NCBI RefSeq assembly: GCF_034347405.1
Contig: NZ_CP133778.1
Coordinates: forward strand, 5,805,889 to 5,869,888
Direction: 5' to 3'
Length of the DNA: 64,000 nucleotides
Source: Pseudomonas sp. CCC3.1
GTDB taxonomy: Bacteria > Pseudomonadota > Gammaproteobacteria > Pseudomonadales > Pseudomonadaceae
In this document: one piece after another, positions 28,081-36,925 of the stretch
Numbering within the stretch: position 1 is the first letter of the stretch
Layout: every line of letters begins with the position of its first letter
The notes under the pieces: model-generated
Database searches by the model: none
Told to the model about the DNA's origin: nothing
The model's input: the letters and a program-made list of their open reading frames with translations, nothing else
Program-made: the position numbers and the translations under genes

Positions 28081-29066
28081 ATACGGGTCTCGGCCATCTG
28101 ATAGGCGGTTTCCAGGGCGACTTGCAGACTGCCGGTATCGATCTTGCCGCTGCCTGCCAGATCCAGGGCGGTGCCATGGTCGACAGAGGTGCGGATAATC
28201 GGCAAGCCCAGGGTGATGTTGACTGCGGCACCAAACCCTTTGTATTTCAGTACGGGCAGGCCTTGGTCGTGGTACATCGCCAGCACTGCATCGCAGTGCT
28301 CCAGATATTTGGGGGTAAACAGAGTGTCGGCAGGCAATGGGCCACGCAGGTCCATGCCTTCGTTACGCAGACGCTCCAGGGTTGGTTCGATGATGTCTAT
28401 TTCTTCATGGCCCAAATGGCCGCCTTCGCCAGCATGCGGGTTGAGCCCGCACACCAGGATACGCGGTTGGGCGATGCCGAATTTTTGTTGCAGGTCGGCG
28501 TGCAGAATGCGGGTTACGCGCATCAGACGCTCGGGGGTGATTGCATCGGCGACCTGACGCAACGGCAAGTGAGTGGTGACCAGTGCCACGCGCAGTCCGC
28601 GGGTGGCCAGCATCATGACGACTTGCTCGGTGTGGGTCAGCTCGGCGAGGAATTCGGTATGGCCGGAAAACGGGATGCCCGCTTCGTTGATCACGCCTTT
28701 GTGCACCGGCGCGGTGATCATGCCTGCGAAGTCGCCTTCGACACAGCCGTGGGCTGCGCGGGTCAGGGTTTGCAGCACGAATGCGGCGTTGGCCTTGTTC
28801 AGCGTACCGGCGGTGACACTCGCGTTCAGCGGGGTGTCCCACACATACAGACTGCCTGCCGGGGCCGGTTGCTCGGGCCAGTTGCCCGGGCCCGCCGACA
28901 GCAGGCTGACAGCCACGCCCAGTTGCGCGGCCCGCTCAGTGAGCAGGTCGCGGCTGGTAATGGCAATCAGGGGATGTGGCTGGCGTTGCGAAGCGAGAAG
29001 CAGGCACAGGTCTGGACCTATGCCTGCCGGTTCGCCGGGTGTCAGTGCAAAACGCTGTGTTTTCAC
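28077..29066 (-). CDS. pdxA: PdxA, 4-hydroxythreonine-4-phosphate dehydrogenase
   Basis: This 329-residue NAD-dependent enzyme of pyridoxal 5'-phosphate synthesis oxidises 4-phosphohydroxy-threonine. Metal-binding histidines lie in HKGVINEAGIPFSGHTEFL and MYHDQGLPVLKYKGFG, and the N-terminal TPGEPAGIGPD is canonical. It overlaps both surA (upstream) and rsmA (downstream) by 4 bases, which indicates tight translational coupling. Confidence 0.98.
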   Translation of the reverse strand: MKTQRFALTPGEPAGIGPDLCLLLASQRQPHPLIAITSRDLLTERAAQLGVAVSLLSAGPGNWPEQPAPAGSLYVWDTPLNASVTAGTLNKANAAFVLQTLTRAAHGCVEGDFAGMITAPVHKGVINEAGIPFSGHTEFLAELTHTEQVVMMLATRGLRVALVTTHLPLRQVADAITPERLMRVTRILHADLQQKFGIAQPRILVCGLNPHAGEGGHLGHEEIDIIEPTLERLRNEGMDLRGPLPADTLFTPKYLEHCDAVLAMYHDQGLPVLKYKGFGAAVNITLGLPIIRTSVDHGTALDLAGSGKIDTGSLQVALETAYQMAETRI

Positions 29067-30409
29067 TGTGCTCCCTGATCTGCGCTCTCTGCCTGGTTGG
29101 TTGCACCAGGAAGTTTGATTTCTACATAGGCTTCGTCGCGGATCTGACGCAGCCAGCTTTGCAGCTCTTCGTCGTACTTGCGGTTACGCAAGGCGTTCAT
29201 AGCCTGTTGTTCGCGAGCTTGAGTGGTGCTGTCAGTGGCGCGACGACCAAGGACTTCCAGAACATGCCAGCCGTATTGAGTTTTGAACGGCTTGGACAGA
29301 ACACCTTGCTGGGTTTCGGCCATGGCTTCACGGAACTCAGGAACCAGCGAGTTCGGGTCAACCCAGTTCAGGTCGCCGCCGTTGAGGGCAGAACCCGGGT
29401 CTTCGGAGTAGGTTTTAGCCAGGGTGGCAAAGTCTTCGCCCGATTGAATGCGGTCGTAGATTTTGGTGGCCAGTTCCTTGGTTTGCGCCTCGGTACGGAT
29501 TTCGCTTGGCTTGATCAGGATGTGACGAACATGAACTTCGTCGACCATGACCGTTTCGCCGCCGCGCTTGGCGTTCAGCTTGAGGATGATAAAGCCGCCC
29601 GGTGTACGCACTGGAGGCGTAACGTCACCGACTGGCATTTCGCTCAGCATGCGATCGAACGGAGGCGGCAATTGAGCAGCTTTACGCCAGCCCATGTCGC
29701 CGCCCTCGAGCGCGGTGTCGCTGCCGGAACGGGCGATGGCCATCTGACCGAAGTCAGCACCTTGCTTGAGTTGTCTGTAGAGGTCTTCTGCCTGTTTGGC
29801 TGCAGCCTGGACGGCATCCGAACTCGCGCTTTCAGGCGTCGGGATCAGGATGTTGGCCAGGTGGTACTCTTCGGACATCTGCATCTTGCCCAGGTCTGAG
29901 GCAAGGAAGTTTTTCACTTCTTGCTCGGTGACCTGAATACGCTCGGCCACACGGCGTTGACGTACCCGGCTGATGATCATCTCGCGGCGAACCTGCTCGC
30001 GAGCGTCTTCATAGGACAGGCCGTCATGGGCCAGCGCCGCCCGGAACTGATCAAGGGTCATGTTATTGCGCTGGGCAATGGTGCCGATGGCCTGGTTCAG
30101 TTCTTCGTCAGAGATACGAATGCCCGAACGCTCGCCGATCTGCAGTTGCAGGTTTTCGACGATCAAACGCTCAAGCACTTGCTGATCCAGGACGCTGGCA
30201 GGCGGAACGCCCTGACCACGCTTGGCAATGGTTTGCTGAACTTCATGGACACGCTGGTCCAGTTGGCTCTGCATGATCACGTCGTTATCGACGATGGCCA
30301 CCACCTTATCAAGGGGCTGTACTGCAGCGTGCGCTGCTGCAGTACCCAGGAACAACGCGCCCAATACTAGGGGGCGCAGACACTCAGAAAGCTTGATCTT
30401 CACGTTCAC
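29063..30409 (-). CDS. surA: SurA, periplasmic chaperone and peptidyl-prolyl isomerase
   Basis: This 448-residue protein has a signal peptide (about 1-28, ending AHA), an N-terminal chaperone domain, and two parvulin domains (about 185-275 and 295-395; motifs GGDMGW and GGDLNWV). It escorts outer-membrane proteins, including LptD, through the periplasm. The start is a GTG 26 bases inside the lptD 3' end, with AAGG 5 bases upstream; a second GTG two codons later is an alternative. Confidence 0.95.
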   Translation of the reverse strand: MNVKIKLSECLRPLVLGALFLGTAAAHAAVQPLDKVVAIVDNDVIMQSQLDQRVHEVQQTIAKRGQGVPPASVLDQQVLERLIVENLQLQIGERSGIRISDEELNQAIGTIAQRNNMTLDQFRAALAHDGLSYEDAREQVRREMIISRVRQRRVAERIQVTEQEVKNFLASDLGKMQMSEEYHLANILIPTPESASSDAVQAAAKQAEDLYRQLKQGADFGQMAIARSGSDTALEGGDMGWRKAAQLPPPFDRMLSEMPVGDVTPPVRTPGGFIILKLNAKRGGETVMVDEVHVRHILIKPSEIRTEAQTKELATKIYDRIQSGEDFATLAKTYSEDPGSALNGGDLNWVDPNSLVPEFREAMAETQQGVLSKPFKTQYGWHVLEVLGRRATDSTTQAREQQAMNALRNRKYDEELQSWLRQIRDEAYVEIKLPGATNQAESADQGAQ

Positions 30410-33134
30410 GATAACCTTGGATGCCTTTGTCGAGGAAGCTCTCTACTTTGGCGCCTGTAACGCCGCCGAGACCTTTCAGCACAATTTGAAGGAAGATCCC
30501 ATGGTCGCCCTTTTCGTTTTGCGGGGCTTCTTGGGTGTATTCGTCGTTGGAAACCCAGTAGCGGCTGATCAGGCGCATTTTCCAGCAGCAGTTGTCGTAC
30601 TCAAAGCCACCGAAGGCTTCCAGGGTACGGTTGCGGTTGTAATCGTACTGCCAGCGGCTGATGACGCTCCATTGCGGCACGAGCGGCCAGATCACCGAGA
30701 AGTCGTGCTGCTGGATTTTGTAGTAATCCTTGATGTAGCCAGGATCGCTCGGGGTCAGGTAGTCACCGCCAAATTGCCACTTACCGGTGTACTGGTTGTA
30801 CACCACCTGGTCGTTGCGATAGCGATAGCCCAGGTTGACGACCTTGTTCGGGTTGTCTTCTGGCTGGTAATGCATCATCGCGCTGCCAGAACGTGGGCTA
30901 CGGGTTTCCGGGTCCCAGTTGTAGTCAGCAGTGGCACGCCAGTCGCGGTTGAAGCGGTAAGCGTATTCCAGTGCGTACGGCGAAACGTTCGATGTCGAGT
31001 CATCGCGATCGTCGCTCACGCCTGGCAACTGAACCTTGCGGTCCTTGAAGTAGTACGCCTGGCCAATGCTCACGCGTTGACGCTCAAAGCCGTTTTCTTC
31101 GATCCAGCGGCTGGTCAGGCCCAGCGACAGTTTGTTCTCGTCGCCGATACGGTCAGAGCCGGTGAAGCGGTTGTCGCGCCACAGCGAGGAGTAGCTGAAG
31201 GTACTTTCGCTGGTGTCGAAAACAGGGATGTTTTCCTGGTTGCGCTCAGGCACATACAGGTAGAACGCACGCGGTTCCAGAGTCTGGCGGTAGTTGGTGC
31301 CGAACCAGTTGGTGTTGCGGTCGAAGTACAGGCCGCTGTCGACGCTGGCGATCGGTACGCTGCGGCTGACCGAGCTGTCGAACTTGTCGCCATCCGTGAC
31401 CATTTGCGTTTTGCCGGTGCCATCAAGATCCAGGTCGTACTGGGTGTACGCGTACTTGAGGGTCGGGGTCACGTAGCCGTAGCTCGAAGTCATCGGCAAC
31501 GACATGGCCGGTGCGAGGTTCAGACGCGTGCCGTTGGCGCGCGCCAGACCTGTTACGTTCCTGTCCAGACGCGGCGAGGTGACACCGTATTCGTCGGTGT
31601 AGGTGCCGTTTTCCAGGTCGCGCTCAAACCGCACCAGTTCGGTGTTGTAGGAGAAGTTCACGCCACCCGGGTGATATGGCAGGCCACCATTGAAAGTGAG
31701 CTGTGGCATCTGGTTGTACGGCGTGACCTGGGTCACGGTCGCCAACTGGTATGCGTGCACGTTCAGCTTGGCGGTGAAGTCATCGCCACGGTAGCTGACG
31801 GCTGCTTGCTGGTTCAGGTAGTCGCGGCTTTCGACGCCGACCTGATCAGTTTGCAGATCCTGGAAGTAGTACGGATCGCTGATTTTGGTGTAGTCGACTT
31901 CGGTCAGCACACGCGAATCAAGCCCGCCCTTGTGTTGCCAGTTGAGCATGTAGCGCGTGTCTTTGTAGTCGGTCTGCAGCTTGCGATCATCGTTGTCGTC
32001 GTTGAGATACGCCGCGCCTAATTGTCCTTCGCTGGACTCGGTCAGGTAGCGGAACTCACCTTCCATCAACAAACCGCGCTTGGTCATGTAGCGCGGGTAC
32101 AACGTGGCATCGTAGTTGGGTGCCAGGTTGAAGTAGTACGGGGTCACGAGCGTAAAGCCGGTGTCGGAGCCGCTGCTGAAAGACGGCGGCAGGAAACCGG
32201 ACTGACGGCGAGCGTCGATCGGGAAGTAGATGTACGGGGTGTAAAGAACAGGGATGTCTTTAACCCGCAGCGTCACGTTGGTGGCCGTACCGAAACCGGT
32301 GGCCGGGTTCAGCGTGATGTTGTTGCCTTTGAGCTGCCAGGCGTTGCTGTTCGGTTCGCACGTGGTGTACGTACCATCCTTGAGGCGGATGATCGCGTCT
32401 TCGGCACGTTTGGCGTAAAGCGCGCTGCCGCGAATGCGCGACTTGTGCAGCACGTATTCGGCGTTATCGACCTTGGCGGCACCGGTGTCCAGTTGAACAT
32501 CAGCGTGATCGCCGACGATCAGGGCGCCGTTGTCACGCAGGCGTACGTTGCCATTCAGTTCGCCGCGGCTCTCGGCCTGGTACAGGCTGGCTTCGTCGGC
32601 TTCGACCTGCATGCTGCCTTGGCGCATGACAACGTCACCGGCCAGGGTGGCAATCTGCTCATCCTGCTGGTAGCGGGAAGCCTTGGCCCCCACAAACGTA
32701 GGCGAGTCGCTTTTGCTGGTGGTGTCGTGCATGCCCGGACGCGTGGGCTCAACGTACGAGCCCGAGCAGTACGGGCCGGTTTCGGCCAGTTGCGCAGGCG
32801 TGAGTTTGTCGCGCGGGACCCAGTCCAGATGGCTGTAGTCGTCACTGCGCGCCTTGAGGCCACGGCCTTTGGCTGCGGTTACCAGTGGCACCTGAGCCGC
32901 CTGTTCGCCTGACTCACCACCGGCTTCTGCTGTGGCGCCGGTATGTGACGGACGAGGTGGCAATTGCGCATTATTGGTTTTCGGTGCGCAATCCCAGCCA
33001 CCCGTAGCCGACACGGAACAGTCATACTGCTCCTCGGCAACAGCGAACGGCACGGCTAGAGGTTGCATGGCCAGCAAACTGCCGGTTACCAGCAACGGAA
33101 ATTTTTTACGAAACGCGGGGGATTTCAATGCCAT
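30384..33134 (-). CDS. lptD: LptD, LPS-assembly outer-membrane protein
   Basis: This 916-residue protein has a signal peptide (1-33, ending AVA), an N-terminal OstA/jellyroll domain (about 140-300) and a C-terminal beta-barrel of Tyr/Trp-rich strands. With LptE it inserts lipopolysaccharide into the outer leaflet. Cysteines near the N-terminus (in YDCSVS and GWDCAP) and an adjacent pair in the barrel (DNCCWK) match the disulfides needed for LptD maturation. It heads the operon with its own chaperone surA next and is divergent from amgK. Confidence 0.98.
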   Translation of the reverse strand: MALKSPAFRKKFPLLVTGSLLAMQPLAVPFAVAEEQYDCSVSATGGWDCAPKTNNAQLPPRPSHTGATAEAGGESGEQAAQVPLVTAAKGRGLKARSDDYSHLDWVPRDKLTPAQLAETGPYCSGSYVEPTRPGMHDTTSKSDSPTFVGAKASRYQQDEQIATLAGDVVMRQGSMQVEADEASLYQAESRGELNGNVRLRDNGALIVGDHADVQLDTGAAKVDNAEYVLHKSRIRGSALYAKRAEDAIIRLKDGTYTTCEPNSNAWQLKGNNITLNPATGFGTATNVTLRVKDIPVLYTPYIYFPIDARRQSGFLPPSFSSGSDTGFTLVTPYYFNLAPNYDATLYPRYMTKRGLLMEGEFRYLTESSEGQLGAAYLNDDNDDRKLQTDYKDTRYMLNWQHKGGLDSRVLTEVDYTKISDPYYFQDLQTDQVGVESRDYLNQQAAVSYRGDDFTAKLNVHAYQLATVTQVTPYNQMPQLTFNGGLPYHPGGVNFSYNTELVRFERDLENGTYTDEYGVTSPRLDRNVTGLARANGTRLNLAPAMSLPMTSSYGYVTPTLKYAYTQYDLDLDGTGKTQMVTDGDKFDSSVSRSVPIASVDSGLYFDRNTNWFGTNYRQTLEPRAFYLYVPERNQENIPVFDTSESTFSYSSLWRDNRFTGSDRIGDENKLSLGLTSRWIEENGFERQRVSIGQAYYFKDRKVQLPGVSDDRDDSTSNVSPYALEYAYRFNRDWRATADYNWDPETRSPRSGSAMMHYQPEDNPNKVVNLGYRYRNDQVVYNQYTGKWQFGGDYLTPSDPGYIKDYYKIQQHDFSVIWPLVPQWSVISRWQYDYNRNRTLEAFGGFEYDNCCWKMRLISRYWVSNDEYTQEAPQNEKGDHGIFLQIVLKGLGGVTGAKVESFLDKGIQGYREREDQAF

Positions 33135-33265
33135 CTTATTAGTCCGGGCTTCCTGCGTGCCATCAGCCCGCGGTGGGGGACCGCACGCCTATCGATGGTC
33201 TGGAAAAGATTCTGGATAATAAAGCATGACCCGCTTGACGGCTAGCGCCGTCGGAGACCCTTGTA

Positions 33266-34291
33266 ATGCCTGACCAAGATGTACGCTTGCAACACCTGAA
33301 AGTTTGGCTTGATGAGCAGTTGATCACCCTGTTTGAGAGGGAGGGCTGGGGCTCCGTACCCCCGGCCACATTGACTGCGGCCAGCAGTGACGCGAGTTTT
33401 CGACGCTATTTCCGTTGGGCCGGCGAAGGCCGCAGTTTTATCGTGATGGACGCTCCGCCGCCCCAGGAAAACTGCAAACCTTTCGTCGATATTGCGCAAT
33501 TGCTGCGTACCAGCCTGATAAACGTGCCGAAAATTTACGCTCAAGACCTGGAGCGCGGTTTTCTTTTGCTCAATGATCTGGGTAATAAAACCTTTCTGGA
33601 CGTGATCAACAGCAGCAACGCCGATGAGCTGTTCAAAGACGCCATCGAAGCCTTGCTGGCCTTTCAGCAATTGCCGATGACCGAGCCATTGCCCAGCTAT
33701 GACGTGGCATTGCTGCGCCGCGAGCTTGAACTGTTCCCGGAGTGGTACGTGCGCCGTCATTTGGGCGTCGAGTTCGATGAGCAGCAATTGGCGGCCTGGC
33801 AACGGGTCAGCACGCTGTTGATCGACAGTGCGTTGGCGCAGCCCCAAGTGTTGGTGCACCGCGACTTTATGCCGCGCAACTTGATGCTCAGCATTCCGAA
33901 CCCCGGCGTGCTCGATTTTCAGGATGCCGTGTATGGCCCGGTGACCTATGACATCACCTGCCTGTTCAAGGACGCGTTTCTCAGTTGGCCCGAAGAGCGC
34001 GTGCGCGCCTGGCTGGAAGACTACTGGAAGCTGGCCTTGCCGCTGGGCATCCCGGTGGGCGCCGATTTTGAAGAGTTCTTGCGGGCCAGTGATTTGATGG
34101 GCGTGCAACGTCACTTGAAAGTCATCGGCATTTTTGCCCGGATCTGCCACCGCGACGGTAAACCACGTTACCTGGCCGATGTGCCGCGCTTCTTCTCTTA
34201 TATAGAAGCGGTGTTGGCCCGACGTCCTGAATTGGCGGAGTTGGGTGAGTTGTTTGCCTGCCTGCGTCTGTCTGCCGAGGCCAATGCATGA
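33266..34291 (+). CDS. amgK: AmgK, N-acetylmuramate/N-acetylglucosamine kinase
   Basis: This 341-residue protein has the aminoglycoside phosphotransferase fold. The catalytic loop (VHRDFMPRNLM) and the metal-binding LDFQDA are intact. Its place directly before murU identifies it as AmgK, the anomeric sugar kinase that makes MurNAc-1-phosphate in the pseudomonad peptidoglycan recycling bypass. That bypass avoids MurA and confers intrinsic fosfomycin tolerance. The ATG has GGAG upstream, and the 3' end overlaps murU by 4 bases. Confidence 0.93.
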   Translation: MPDQDVRLQHLKVWLDEQLITLFEREGWGSVPPATLTAASSDASFRRYFRWAGEGRSFIVMDAPPPQENCKPFVDIAQLLRTSLINVPKIYAQDLERGFLLLNDLGNKTFLDVINSSNADELFKDAIEALLAFQQLPMTEPLPSYDVALLRRELELFPEWYVRRHLGVEFDEQQLAAWQRVSTLLIDSALAQPQVLVHRDFMPRNLMLSIPNPGVLDFQDAVYGPVTYDITCLFKDAFLSWPEERVRAWLEDYWKLALPLGIPVGADFEEFLRASDLMGVQRHLKVIGIFARICHRDGKPRYLADVPRFFSYIEAVLARRPELAELGELFACLRLSAEANA

Positions 34292-34959
34292 AAGCCATGA
34301 TTCTGGCGGCGGGTAAAGGCGAACGCTTGCGTCCGTTAACCCTGCACACGCCCAAGCCGTTGATTCGCGCGGGCGGTGTGCCGTTGATCGAGTACCACCT
34401 GCGAGCGCTGGCTGCGGCAGGTTTTACCGAAATCGTGATCAACCACGCCTGGCTCGGTCAGCAGATTGAAGACCATTTGGGCGACGGCTCACGTTTGGGT
34501 GTGAGCATTCAATATTCGGCTGAAGGCGAGCCCCTGGAAACCGGTGGCGGAATTTTTAAAGCATTGCCGCTGCTGGGCGATAACCCGTTTGTCGTGGTCA
34601 ATGGTGACATCTGGACCGACTACGACTTTGCCCGCTTGCGCCAACCGCTGGCGGGCCTGGCGCATCTGGTGCTGGTGGATAACCCGGCGCACCACACAGG
34701 CGGTGACTTTTACCTCAAGGGCACCCAGGTACTGGATGCTGTGCCGGGTGTCGAGACGCTGACCTACAGCGGAATTGCCGTCTTGAGCCCCGCGCTGTTC
34801 CACGGCGCGCAAGCCGGGGCGTTCAGGCTAGCGCCACTGCTGCGTAACGCCATGGCTGCTGGGGCCGTGACGGGGGAGCAGTTACAGGGGCATTGGGTGG
34901 ATGTCGGCACACATGAACGCTTGGCTGAGGTCGAATTGTTGATACAGGGTAAAGACTAA
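34288..34959 (+). CDS. murU: MurU, N-acetylmuramate alpha-1-phosphate uridylyltransferase
   Basis: This 223-residue nucleotidyltransferase has the signature AAGKGERLRPLT...PKPLI at the N-terminus and the metal site NGDIWTDYD. It converts MurNAc-1-phosphate and UTP to UDP-MurNAc. It overlaps amgK by 4 bases, so the two successive recycling enzymes are made together. The djlA-like gene begins one base after its stop. Confidence 0.94.
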   Translation: MKAMILAAGKGERLRPLTLHTPKPLIRAGGVPLIEYHLRALAAAGFTEIVINHAWLGQQIEDHLGDGSRLGVSIQYSAEGEPLETGGGIFKALPLLGDNPFVVVNGDIWTDYDFARLRQPLAGLAHLVLVDNPAHHTGGDFYLKGTQVLDAVPGVETLTYSGIAVLSPALFHGAQAGAFRLAPLLRNAMAAGAVTGEQLQGHWVDVGTHERLAEVELLIQGKD

Positions 34960-34960
34960 G

Positions 34961-35728
34961 ATGCTGTGGCCAGGGACTCTGATCGGAGCCGGGGCTGGCT
35001 TTTTGATCGCCAGCATTCCGGGGGCCATGTTGGGTGCCTTATTGGGACAGGCCCTTGATCGGCGCCTGCAACTGCACAGTTGGGCGCACCTGCGTGAGCG
35101 TTTGGGTGGCCGCGCGACGCTGCGTAACGATGAGTTGTTGTTTGTGCTGCTCGGTCGGCTGGCCAAGAGCGGTGGGCGGGTCGTTGAGAGACATATCGAA
35201 CAGGCGCGTCAGGAAATGCGTCAGCTCGACATGAGCGCTGCCGCACAGCAGCGGGCCATTGCGGCGTTCAATCGCGGCAAGTCAGGGCGTGATTCGTTGC
35301 GCGGGTATCTCGGGCGCCTCAAAACGCAGCCGCATGCGGCAGAAGGTGTGTTGCGTGCCTGTTGGCGAATGATGGTGGCGGATGGCCGAGTCGACCCCAA
35401 AGAACGCGAGTTGATCGTGTTGTGGGGGCGATGGCTGGGCTGGACGCCGCAACAGGTGCAGGCGCTCGGTGCCGATTATGAACCGCAGAAAAAACCGCTG
35501 GCGACTCGCGGCGGTACGTATCAGCAGTCGTTGGCTTTGCTCGGTGTGACGGCCAGTTCAGACCCGGAGCAGATCAAACGGGCGTATCGACGTTTGCTCA
35601 GCCGTCATCACCCAGACAAGGTTGCTGGCACCGGAGCCAGCCCGGCTCAGGTGCGTGAGGCCACGGAAAAAACCCGTGAGTTGCACCATGCCTATGCGCT
35701 GATTCGTGAGCAGCGCGGATTCCGCTAA
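34961..35728 (+). CDS. djlA: DjlA-like membrane J-domain co-chaperone
   Basis: This 255-residue protein has an N-terminal glycine-rich transmembrane segment (about 4-30, GAGAGFLIASIPGAMLGALL), a central TerB-like helical domain (about 55-170) and a C-terminal J-domain with the HPD motif (RHHPDKVAG). That is the DjlA layout: a membrane-anchored DnaK partner. It begins one base after murU, so it is co-transcribed with amgK-murU. A REP pair follows the stop. Confidence 0.9.
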   Translation: MLWPGTLIGAGAGFLIASIPGAMLGALLGQALDRRLQLHSWAHLRERLGGRATLRNDELLFVLLGRLAKSGGRVVERHIEQARQEMRQLDMSAAAQQRAIAAFNRGKSGRDSLRGYLGRLKTQPHAAEGVLRACWRMMVADGRVDPKERELIVLWGRWLGWTPQQVQALGADYEPQKKPLATRGGTYQQSLALLGVTASSDPEQIKRAYRRLLSRHHPDKVAGTGASPAQVREATEKTRELHHAYALIREQRGFR

Positions 35729-35752
35729 GGACTGCAATGCTGTTCACTTAAA

Positions 35753-35840
35753 TGTGGGAGCGGGCTTGCCCGCGATGGTATCGACGCGATTTAACAGAAA
35801 AACCGCATCGCCTGCATCGCTGGCAAGCCAGGCTCCCACA
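35753..35840. repeat. REP pair (GTGGGAGC family), 88 bp
   Basis: TGTGGGAGCGGGCTTGCC and GGCAAGCCAGGCTCCCACA are inverted around a conserved spacer (GGTATCGACGCGATTTAAC). The unit differs from the one at 51048-51135 at only 5 of 88 positions. It lies between djlA (+) and the DUF3530 gene (-). Confidence 0.92.
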
Positions 35841-35860
35841 GAGGCAGAAATCGCTTAAAT

Positions 35861-36871
35861 CTAAGGACTGGGCTTATCCACAGGCTGCGGACTGAGCCAG
35901 CCGCGCACCCTGCGAAATAACTGTTCCTGTTCGCCTTCACGATTGCCCGGAGTGGCGAGCAATTCCAATTGTTTGAAATTTGAGCGGTTCATCCGTTTGC
36001 TGGCTTGCAGCCGTTGCAAGGCGGCCTTGCGCATGAGTGGCTTGTCTTTATAGAACACATCCAGCAATGCAACCGAGAGTGCAAGCGTGAGCTGGTTCAA
36101 ATCAGGTTGCACGTGGGCGGGTGTCTGCGCGGACACCAGGATGAGTTTTTGCACCTGCGTCGGGTGTTTTTCGTTCAGGTAGCGTGTCGCCCAATAACCC
36201 CCTGTGCCGTGGCCGAGCAACACAATGCTGCGCATGTGCTGTTGTTGGGCGAAGGCCAGCGCGGCGTCGATTCGGGCGAAAATACGTTCAGCATCGGCTT
36301 TGGTCATCGCTTCAACAGCTTCGTCCGATTGCGCTTCTGCATCAGGATTTTCAGTCCCGATACTGGCCGCCTGTTCGATGGGTTTGGCTGTGGTGCTGGC
36401 GTCTTTGCTGCTACTGTTCGGCGCGGGCGCTGTAGGAATAGTTTCTGGCTCGACCACGCGTGCCTGGCTGGCGTCGTTGCGCATGTCCGGCAGACTCAGG
36501 CTCAGGCTGGCCCAGTGGGTATCCGGCAGCTTGTTGCGCAAAGGGCCGACGGTCAGTGGCCAGTCTGCGGTTTCGCCCGCGCCCGGGACGATGATCACGA
36601 CCCCGTTGGGGTCGCTGCTATTAGCGGGTTTCCAGAGGGCCAGAAAGGTGTCTTCGCCAGCCTGAAGTTGTTGCTGCTCATCGGCCGGGAGTTGGCGTTC
36701 AAGAGCGGCCGCGTCTTCCTGGCTGCGCTCGGGCAGTGGTTGACGGGCCTCTGATTGATGTACATCTGGCGCAGATTCGGCGGATTTGCTCACCGGTGCC
36801 GGGTCGGCCGCCAGCACCGGCAAAGCCGATGACAGGCACAGCGCTGCAAGCGCCAGGCGCAAAGAAGACAT
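35861..36871 (-). CDS. DUF3530 family alpha/beta-hydrolase-like exported protein
   Basis: This 336-residue protein has a signal peptide (1-21, ending VLAA). A variable Ala/Ser/Thr-rich insert (about 135-190) is followed by an alpha/beta-hydrolase-like C-terminal half. The nucleophile elbow reads GHGTGG, with Thr where Ser is usual for GxSxG hydrolases, so classical serine-esterase activity is doubtful. No function is known. It is convergent with djlA and divergent from agtS. Confidence 0.8.
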   Translation of the reverse strand: MSSLRLALAALCLSSALPVLAADPAPVSKSAESAPDVHQSEARQPLPERSQEDAAALERQLPADEQQQLQAGEDTFLALWKPANSSDPNGVVIIVPGAGETADWPLTVGPLRNKLPDTHWASLSLSLPDMRNDASQARVVEPETIPTAPAPNSSSKDASTTAKPIEQAASIGTENPDAEAQSDEAVEAMTKADAERIFARIDAALAFAQQQHMRSIVLLGHGTGGYWATRYLNEKHPTQVQKLILVSAQTPAHVQPDLNQLTLALSVALLDVFYKDKPLMRKAALQRLQASKRMNRSNFKQLELLATPGNREGEQEQLFRRVRGWLSPQPVDKPSP

Positions 36872-36925
36872 AAGTGGTTCCAGGCCAGAAGTAATCCCGG
36901 CAGCCTAATGGGTGTGAGTGTTCAG

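Noticed and set aside
30273..32021. Plus-strand 582-residue frame opposite lptD
   Set aside because: Antisense shadow; the LptD barrel is unambiguous.
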